From Chamaea fasciata (lineage: Eukaryota > Chordata > Aves > Passeriformes > Sylviidae), in contig JARCOQ010000006.1 of the NCBI GenBank assembly GCA_029207755.1, forward strand, positions 7,904,013 through 7,968,012: a stretch of DNA of 64,000 nucleotides, in the 5' to 3' direction. A model generated the notes under the pieces. The model saw only the letters and a program-made list of their open reading frames with translations, was not told the origin of the DNA and searched no databases. Both the position numbers and the translations under genes were made by a program. Positions 55,700-64,000 of the stretch are shown in pieces. Each line of letters starts with the position of its first letter. The stretch's first letter is position 1.

Positions 55700-58600
55700 G
55701 TTGGGGTGCTTGGCACAAAGGCTCCTCTCCAGTCACTGGGGGGCTCTGATGTCATCCCACTGTGGTTGAGAGCAAGGTGAGAATAAACAGCGATGCCGTG
55801 ACTCAAAAAATGTAATATACAAAGGAAAAAAAAACCCAACTCCTCCAATAGCCATGGGGTTCTGCAGACCTAGAGCCTGCTTTTCTCAAAAGCCCAGTTT
55901 TGATCCAGCTGAGACTTTGCCCAAACCCTCTGGAACCAGAATTTAGATTTTCACCACATTTTTCCCCTTTTCTTAATTAACAAAGAAATTCTGAGAGGGA
56001 AAAGGCTGGTTTTGTTTCCTCTTGCTCGCCCTCACTGTTAAAATTTGAAACCCGCAGCTGGCATTTAGAGTGTTGAGAACAACTCAGAGCCAACGTATTG
56101 GGGCTCATGAACCGCCCTGGGTTTCGGGGGAATTAGCTGTTTGCCCAGATGCTCTGGGGGAGCTCTTTAATGTCCCAGTGGGAATAACACTACTAAAAAA
56201 GGAAAACCCATTAGTACACGTCTGCTCTTGCAGAGGCTCCTCTGCTCCTGTGAGGGTGAGACCTTCACAGAAGGCTTCTGAGTTTTTACGGGTATCACCT
56301 CAGATGGCTCTGACGATGAGCAATTTTAGGGCAAATTTTTTCCCAGCTGCCCCAAATCATCTCCCCACCCCTCACAGTCACTACCATTGTTGATTAGAAG
56401 TGTCTTTAGTTGAATCAACCGGTCTGTTCACTGCGGCGAGCGCAGCGCTTTGAAGATGCATTAGAGCACACGTAGGGAAGCACTGAGTAATGCAGGGAGA
56501 TAAGCAGCTGTGTTTGAAGCTGGGGATCCAAGAAGCCATGGAGGAGCACAAAAGGCACATGAAAAAGGTGGCGTCACCCCAGCTCCCCACAGGAGTCCTG
56601 AGGGCCCAGATCTTCGCCCTTGGGTAGGTTAGTTGTTTCACGCTCAGCATCCAGCCCTGATGTTAAATGCAGCGGCTTTTGTCATTCTCTCCAGCCCTCC
56701 TCTCTTTTGGTGCTCCTCTGCTCCGTGGCAGACACCATTTGGTCTCATGGCCACTTTGGGTGGAGGGAGAGGTGAAAGCAAGCAGATCTGGTTGTCTCTC
56801 TCAAGTAGTCCCTGTCTCTCCATGCTAGTTTGGGTTCATCTTGTAGTGGCAGGAACTTTACTGATGCAAAGCCAACAGCAGAGAGAGGCTACTCCATGGG
56901 AAGGAGAAAAGGTGAACCTTCAAACCCTTGGATATGCAGCTGGGAGCTCAGACACTTGTCAGACACTTGGATCCTATAGGGATGTACATCAGTGCAGGAA
57001 ACCTGATAGACTCCCCAAAAGTAACACCTTAACCTGATGACGAGGGTGTAGGGACAATGGGAAGAGCTCTATATATCCCTCTAGAATGGGGGTTACCACC
57101 ATGTGTTCTTCTGGAATGATGTGATCCTTGGGGTCATTTTATGGTCTCTGATGGACATGAGCAGCTGGAAACAAGCAGTGATTGGAAACAAGACTGGAAG
57201 GAAGACTGGCAAGGAAGACAGACCTAAATTTTTAGAACATCTCGTTGCTGAAAGACTATCTTAGGGCTAGAGGAAGAGCAGAACTTGAGAATTATGGATG
57301 TGAGGATGGCAAGGTTTTCAGCTTCTTTCCATAAGCCCTCTTTACCATCTGCAAAGCACAGCACCAGACCACCCCAAAAAGCGAATTATTATCTTAATCT
57401 AGAGACATTCAGCACCATTTTGTCTTGCAGCATGTCCCAGATCTCCCATAGGACCCATGCCTAGTTGTCCCAAAACAGGCAGCCAGGACATCTCGGAGTA
57501 GCTTTCTCAGTGGAATAAACATCCCCAAACTCATGAAAGGCAAATTTCCTCCTCTAATACCCGTGTGCTTTTTCCATGTGAGCAGGTGCAGATGTTTTCT
57601 GGCTTGTGCCTGCCACTGGGCGTAGGTTCTGCAGGGCTGTTATCTCTCTCATCAGATGATACAAGTTTGCAGGCTCATCTCCTTCCAAGAATGCAACTGA
57701 CTTAAAAAGAGTTCAAAAGAAGATTAGGTTTCAAGGTAACTGGAAGCTATTCAGTCAAAGCCAAACTGCATAAAGCGAGGGGAATCCTCCTTCTACCTCC
57801 ATGGCTGTGCAAGGCAAGTGGGAACATGAGAAAGGAGCTGAGAAAGTGTGTGTCTTCTTCACAGACACAAACAGGACTGCAAATTGGAGACAACCGCTAC
57901 AAATTTAGCTAAAGATGCTTTAGAAATTGCATCTTGCCAATGTTTTGCTTATCAAGGTAGAGTGTTTGCTGGCAATTACCTCGGCAAAGCGAGCACAAAC
58001 CAAAACACATGGGATCTCATCACCAGTGCTCCCTTGTCAGTGGAGAGGTTGGCACTGGGGCACACAAAGGCCTCAGCAATGGGAGCACTTGGGTGCTTAG
58101 TTGGTGAAAATCCCCCAGCCCACAGCTGCAAGGTCTGTGGTACTGATGGCTGAGGAGTGCAGGTTGGGGTATTCCCTCCACTGGCAGCTCTCTCTGCCTG
58201 TCCCTGTGTTTTTCACACATCCAGAAGCAGCAGGAGCAGCCACCTCCACTCTCCCAGCTATACTGCCATCATTCTGCCCTGTCCCTCCTCTTCCCACAGC
58301 AGGAACACACAATCTCAACCCACCTCATCCTCTGCACAGCTTTAGTTGCCCAGCTGAGGTTCTGTGAACCAGCCTCAGAAACAGATTGGGGTGAGAATAA
58401 GAATGCTAGGAAATAAACACCCAGAGGTAGGGATGGCCATGGCTGGAGCCTGGTTTGGAGGGCAGGTCCTTCATGGACAGGCTGCAGGGACATCTCTGTG
58501 GTGACCCCTGGCTTGGCTGGGCAAGCTCAGGTTATGGTGGCACCAGGCTCTTATGCCTGGAGACACAATGGTGCCTAATTCCTGATGAAAGCCCATCCAT

Positions 58601-58800
58601 GGATCTGGGCATCAACCCTCTCACACTTCTATCATGCAATGTCTGTTTTACAACAGGATCCTGTTGGACTGGCTGGGACAAAGGTGTCATTACATCCAGA
58701 GACAGTGTGACCCAAGCTCTGTCTGGAGGAGTTTGGGATATGTCTTCATTAGAGAGCAACATGTAATGTGCTGCTCCTTCGATGTCAGGGCAACTCCTCA
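55700..58800. other. Gene-free stretch
   Basis: No supported gene. Blocks near 56.38-56.53 and 57.85-58.0 kb are repeat-free and could be conserved non-coding sequence. Confidence 0.4.
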
Positions 58801-58802
58801 GC

Positions 58803-58880
58803 GCATGGAATCGTTAAGGTGGAAAGAGACCTCTAGAGTTTGTCTAATCCAACCTCGGCTCTCCAAGGCTTGACAGCCAG
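58803..58880 (-). mobile_element. Short CR1 LINE fragment
   Basis: GGAATCGTTAAGGTGGAAAG, GACCTCTAGAG and CTAATCCAACCTC correspond to the reverse complement of the CR1 3' end. It is short and diverged. Confidence 0.7.
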
Positions 58881-61550
58881 CCCTCGTGCAGCCTGACCCA
58901 AAGCCTTGCCATTTGGAGACATGCAAAGGATGGCTTTGCCCTGCACTGCAGAAGGGTCTTGGTTCTGGAGAAATCTTCCAGGCTTGGCCACCATGAGGGA
59001 ACCTGCAGCTGATTTCATCACCATAGAGGTCCCCACCACCAAGGGCTGAGGACACACAGCACAGGTTTGGGCAAGCCAGACCCTTCTCCAACATGACTGC
59101 CAGTGAGGTGTCCGCACCCTGGGTTATTTTAAAGCTCTCTCACCACCATCACCCAGCCTCTTTGAGCCCTGCCCCAACCACAGAGCACCTGGCAGAGGAA
59201 AGTTTAATCCCACAGGGATGGGCAGGAGGAGGAAGTGCACTTGGTGGCTGAAAGCCAAGAGGTGATGCAAGGCTGCTGGTCCAGCCAGTGCCACCCAACC
59301 CACCAGGTCCTGCTGGATCACACAAGCTGCTCCACACCTTTCTCTGAGCACAGGGCTCTGATTGGCTGCTGGACATCCCTGACCATAGGAAGGTCTCATC
59401 CTGCTTTTGTGGCCAGGCATGCTTTGCTTCCCTCCTCTGGTGCCTGATGTGAGGGTGCTGGCCAAGGCCAAAGCTCTGGCAGGTCTGAAAGCCTGGAGAA
59501 ATGTCACAGAGCTGTCCCACAGCTGAAAGGGTCACCCACAGGAGACATTCTAGACACCTCAGACAGCAGCTGTCAGTGCTCCTGTCCTTATTTTCTCACC
59601 TGTAGGGTGCTCAGCACACTGGCTGGGCACCCGTTTGCACTCCCCAGGGAGAGATGCTGTTCTGCCCTGCTCCACATTCTCCACCACTAACACAAGGCCT
59701 TTTTCTTCCCTTCTTTCTTCCTCTGCCCACCCAGTCTGGGGAAAAACTTTACTTCTTCCCCACTGCAGTTCATTAAGGGCTGCTTTTAGAGACGTACATG
59801 CAGGACCCCCTGACAGTCTGTGTAAAACCCATAGCCATAAGAAGAAGCTGCAGCCTGGTACCCACAGCAGTCTCTCATACTCACAAAACCTGTCATCCCA
59901 GTCTGGATTTTCTTTTAAAAATCAGACAGAAGTAAATGATTCACTTGTTGCTCATCTGAAGTTTGCTTTTTTCCTCCTAGAAAGCATTTCTTTGGGAGGC
60001 ATGAACCTGAATTTCCCCTGTTTCCCAGTATTCCTCAGCACCGACCATACCAGCAGAGAAGCCAGATGTGCCTGGGCATGGGATGGCAGGAGTGAATCCA
60101 TCATCACATTTGTGTGCCTTCTCCAAAAACCTGCTGATTAAAATGAAGTCCTGCTATTTCCCTGTTTCAAGCCTTCTTGTCCCATTTTTCTCCAGTTTAT
60201 TTCAGAGGACGCCTTTCACCGCCACCCAATAAACAGAAAGAGGGGGATACTTTTGCTGTTGCACTTGGGCACAGTACCTCTGGAGCTGCCTGTCTTTTCC
60301 AGAAGAGTGGAGCATGAGGAAAAGGATTGCACCCGCTACTTGTGTCTGTTTATTTACAGTGTAAACAGCTTCTGTGCTGGAGCTTTGAAGAGGCGCCGCA
60401 CATTTGTATGTCAAGATCCCTCCACGCTCTGTGCGGTTTTCCCACGTGATCTGAGCTCTTCAGAGAGGAAAGTTTGCTCCTTTGCCTCCATCCTGGAGAA
60501 GATGGGGCGGGCCAGAGTGATGCAGAGCCCCATTGAGGGGTAATGCCTTCAGCAAAGAAGGTTTGGGCTGAATTACCCTGTTTATGGTAACCTGATGCAG
60601 CTCTGCTAACGAGCGGTAATTTGGTAAATCCCCATTAGGCTGTTGATCATGAGCCCTAAAGTGACTCTCAGGAAGTTGTGGCTCCCATCAAGCTCAGCTG
60701 AGCTACAGCAGCAGGAATAGCAACCTGCCTGGACTGAGCACTGGTTTTGAATAAAATAGATGAAAATAGACAGATAGATAAAGAGATAAATGGATAGATC
60801 ATAGACAAAAATAATTAAAGAACTTCTGAAATTCTCTCCCAAAATAGCTGTGCAACAGGTATTTAAATGCTATAGGGCACAGTATCGGCTTGCAGGGATT
60901 ATCACCACTGCAAAATCAATATTTGCTAAAAACCCCTGGTAAACTCAAGAAAGTCTTTTAATAAAGCAAAACCATGGCAGTTTCTCACCATGCTCACAAC
61001 CTCTTGGATTTGACAGAAGCAATGATGGATGTCAGAAACCTTATCTTGGCAAAACAGCTCCTAACAATTCCCTAACCCCTGAACACGATTGTTATCCACT
61101 AAGTTGCCTGCCTTACCTATTTACTATAAGCTATAACTATGACCGTGTGCCCCAGAATAAACTTAGACTACTTTATTCAGTTGGTTAAATATTACATTTA
61201 CATAACTTCAAAATTAGGAATGGGATTTGCTCCTGTGTCTTGAAATTCTTGGTGGCCACACAACTGTGCTCCAAGGAGAGTTGGTGTTCAGATGATTTGT
61301 ACCCTGTGAGGTGCTCAGCCACCTGCTGACAAAGAAGAGAAATGGGCACATTCCCAAATCCCAGGTCCATTAGTGTGCTTGCATGGATTTCCTTCTCCAC
61401 CTCATGCCTCCACTGTCACCCCTGGGACTTGTGCTGTGTTGGAGACATCTGCAGCTTCCCAGCACAGCTAAACCCTGCTAGAAGAGACCCCATCCCAACC
61501 AAGCCTTGTGGAGTGCTGGGCATGGAGGCACAGGAGCACCAGTGGGAATA
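58881..61550. other. Gene-free stretch
   Basis: No gene recognised. A degenerate GATA repeat is at about 60766-60800. The block 60540-60665 (GAGCGGTAATTTGGTAAATC and GGCTGTTGATCATGAG) looks like a conserved non-coding element. Confidence 0.4.
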
Positions 61551-61554
61551 ATGT

Positions 61555-61820
61555 GGTATTTTGCATCAGAGGATGAGAGGAAATAGCCTCAAGTTGTGCC
61601 AGGGGAGGTTTAGGTTGGATATTAAGAAAAATTTCTTCAAAGGTTTGTCAGGCATGGGACCAGCTGCCCAGGGCAGTGGTGGAGTCACCATCCCTGTAGG
61701 GATCTAAAATGTGTGGATGTGGCTCCTGGGGACACGTTTTAGTGGTGACCTTGGCAGTGCTGGGTTAACAGTTGCACCCGATGATTCTAAATCATTTTCC
61801 ATGGTTCTATGATTTTATAT
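61555..61820 (+). mobile_element. CR1 LINE 3' fragment, plus orientation
   Basis: It starts with GAGGAAATAGCCTCAAGTTG and GCCAGGGGAGGTTTAGGTTG. It continues with GATATTAAGAAAAATTTCTTC and GGCAGTGGTGGAGTCACCAT, and ends with the CR1 tail GGTTCTATGATTTTAT. It is 5'-truncated and non-coding. Confidence 0.93.
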
Positions 61821-61829
61821 TTAGAAAAC

Positions 61830-64000
61830 CACCCTCTCCTGTCACCTTGCCTGCTCCAAGGACTCAGATTTCCCTGTAAATCTCTCAGTTGTGCCCTGAC
61901 TCAAGCCCTTTATGGTGGCTTATGGAACATCCCTGAATGCTTTCCTGAAGACCCATGCATGACCTGTGCTGGGGTGTGAGGGCTCCTGAGTGTCTCTCCT
62001 CTCCCTGGTGGCCGTGCCTGGCTTTGGTGACAATATTAAGAGACTTGCCTGTAGGTGGCTTCTGCCTCGCAAGTGGCTTTTGCTGATGAGTGGGGTTGGC
62101 AGGAGGACACAGGACACCAAACAGCCACTGGTGTCCCTTCAGGTTAGTGCTGCTTTGCAACCAGACACAAGGTGTGACTATCACAATTATGCTCAGGTAC
62201 CCCAGCATCACTTATGCTGCCTCCTAAGGAAAAAGACCCAATAACTTCCATGGCCCCAAGAGAATCCCTGTGGGAGAAGGAGAACAAGGCAGAGGCGTGT
62301 TTGCCTCGCAGATCCCCGACCCTTGTTGCACGTCCTGGGTTGAACCCCTCTGCCCCAGCAAAGCTGTCCCCTCCTGACCTTGAGCTCTGCCGTGGGGCTC
62401 ACGGGGCTCCACACAGCTGCAAAACCCCCTCTGCCCCCATGGGCTCTGCTGTGCCCGTGGGATGGTGCAGGGGATGCAGCACTTTAGGGATCAAGGGCGA
62501 CGGCTGCTGTGTGTGGGTGAGGCTGCCTCAGCCTGGAGACCCAGCAGTTAATTTGTTTGTTTCCTTTCTGTATAGGATATTGTTACCAAAAAAAGAAAAT
62601 TAGATGGGGAGGGTGGGGGGTGGGGGGAGAGAGAAAAAAGAAAGGCTGAGGCTAAATGATGAAAAGGCCTCTCTCCTGCAGCTATGAAATCTCACCCGGA
62701 AGGCGGCCAGGGGAAGTGTCTTCCAGCGGGGTACAAAGTCAGCAGCAGAGCTTTGAACTCGGGGGAACTCCACAGCAGCGCAGAGCCCTGCCAGGGAGCC
62801 CAGCTGTGCATACCTCAGCTGCAGCTGAGGGAACTGGGGCTGCATCCTGCACCCCTGCTCTGCTCTGGGATGGGCACGGCACCAGGCTCAGACCAGCCCG
62901 TGGAAAGGTGGCTTTGCTGACCAGGCGCGAGTGGGACATTTTCTCTCGACCAAAAACTGACCCTCCTTGATGTTCTGTCTTGTTTCGGTATGGCTCACCC
63001 TGACCTTGTCCCTGAAGTGTGGTACATGGCCACCCTTCCCTGGCCCAAGCAGGCTCTGCTGTCCCCTCCCCTGTCCCCTGGCAGTTCATGGGTCCCCCGG
63101 CACACCTCCATCACCACCACTGGGCTCTGATTAAACCCAACACCCTTCACCACAGGTGCTCTGAATACTCCCAACAGGGGAAGGTTTTACTCAAATATGG
63201 TAACCAAAAAGCTGGGTTTGGAAGGGATCCCAAGTTACTTGGGGGAATTTGGGCAATTATCCCACCATACCTTTTTTTAAATTTTAATTTCTCTCTAATG
63301 ATTTCAGAGGTACCTTTTCCCCATCTCATTTACAAGTGAAAACACTCAGTTAACTAAACTGAGGAAGGAGTTTAAAAATTAATTTAGGTGCCTCAAAATG
63401 AAAGTAAACTTTGGGACAAGCCATGGGCTCTGTGTGGAACTGGAAGCCAGGTGGAGGTGGTGCTGCTGGACTTTGTTTTTTGCTGAAGTGTCCCTCACCT
63501 TGTCATCAGTCCTGGTGGGGTGGGGTCTCTGGGAAAAGTGCATCAGTATGTGGCCCCATTTTCTGTGGTGGATCACAACTGGGCCAGGCAGGAGGAAAAC
63601 AACACTGTGAGTCTCCAGGAGAGGGGTGAAGCAGAGCAGCATCAGGCTTGGAGCCTCTTCTCCAAATTACCCCTAATATCCCCAGCAGCGGCCTTTGCCT
63701 GCCAGCTGCAACACTTTTCCTCCCTTATCTGCAGCTAATCCCTTAAAAAGCCATTTGAAGGAGTGTTTTGCAGTATTTGCCCACAAAACACCTTCCAAAT
63801 TTGCTGTTTTCTCAAGGACTTAGAGCCAGTGGATCATGCTGCTGTTCCCAGGGATCCGGTGACAGGCACCTCCACCCCTGGGAAAACATTGCCTAGCCCA
63901 GAACGGATGGGACGTCACAAAATAAATCTCCATGTCGTAGGTATTTCTTGGGGCTGTAATCCCTGAATAAACATCCTGCCACCTGAACCTGTTGTCAGGA
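61830..64000. other. Gene-free stretch to window end
   Basis: No supported gene. A strong G-quadruplex-type run lies at 62606-62627. Remaining frames are short and unfamiliar. Confidence 0.45.
62606..62627 (+). other. G-quadruplex-forming G-run cluster
   Basis: Runs of 4, 3, 6 and 6 G are separated by single bases (A, T, T), a strong intramolecular G4 pattern. Confidence 0.7.

Noticed and set aside
59635..60141. Plus-strand frame of 168 codons
   Set aside because: Serine-rich random-looking translation with no splice sites or known motifs.
28223..64000. FOXI3 coding exons in the desert
   Set aside because: No forkhead-domain peptide such as PPYSYSALIAMA or GWQNSIRHNLSLN appears in any frame. 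If present, the gene lies outside the window.

Overview
The window reads as nuclear DNA of a bird. It has split vertebrate genes with GT-AG introns, old CR1 LINE fragments (the typical avian retroposon), CpG-island promoters and very little other repeat DNA. The order of bird cannot be fixed from the sequence. The gene order SMYD1 > FABP1 < THNSL2 > is the conserved tetrapod block found on human 2p11.2. No bacterial, viral or CRISPR content was seen.

Layout. (1) 1-5.7 kb, plus strand: the last four coding exons of SMYD1, the muscle SET/MYND lysine methyltransferase; the 5' part lies outside the window. (2) 7.6-10.15 kb, minus strand: a complete four-exon FABP1 (liver fatty acid-binding protein, 127 aa) with a readable liver/gut promoter: TATA, CCAAT, CDX-like, FOXA/HNF1-half and DR1 elements. 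SMYD1 and FABP1 converge. (3) 10.2-19.6 kb: spacer with one CR1 fragment and a CTCF-like site. (4) 19.6-28.2 kb, plus strand: a CpG island, then THNSL2 (threonine synthase-like 2, PLP-dependent, 489 aa in eight coding exons), ending at a canonical AATAAA. (5) 28.2-64 kb: about 36 kb with no protein-coding gene that I can support. It holds three CR1 fragments, simple repeats, CTCF-like sites, GC-rich islands and several AT-rich, TAAT-rich blocks that look like conserved non-coding elements. FOXI3 lies beyond THNSL2 in other vertebrates, so this desert may be its regulatory landscape (inference).

The three genes do not form a pathway. SMYD1 is a muscle gene, FABP1 a hepatocyte/enterocyte lipid carrier and THNSL2 a PLP phospho-lyase. 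The interest is in regulation and in THNSL2: an intronic, phase-compatible open frame with its own AATAAA (possible alternative last exon), a weak splice donor after exon 3, and a 14/14 CTCF core in intron 1. I found nothing that amounts to a new biological system. The best undescribed candidates are that THNSL2 exon, a cluster of forkhead-like motifs at 37.8-38.0 kb and an orphan CpG island at 55.4 kb. All calls come from reading the sequence; no search was run.
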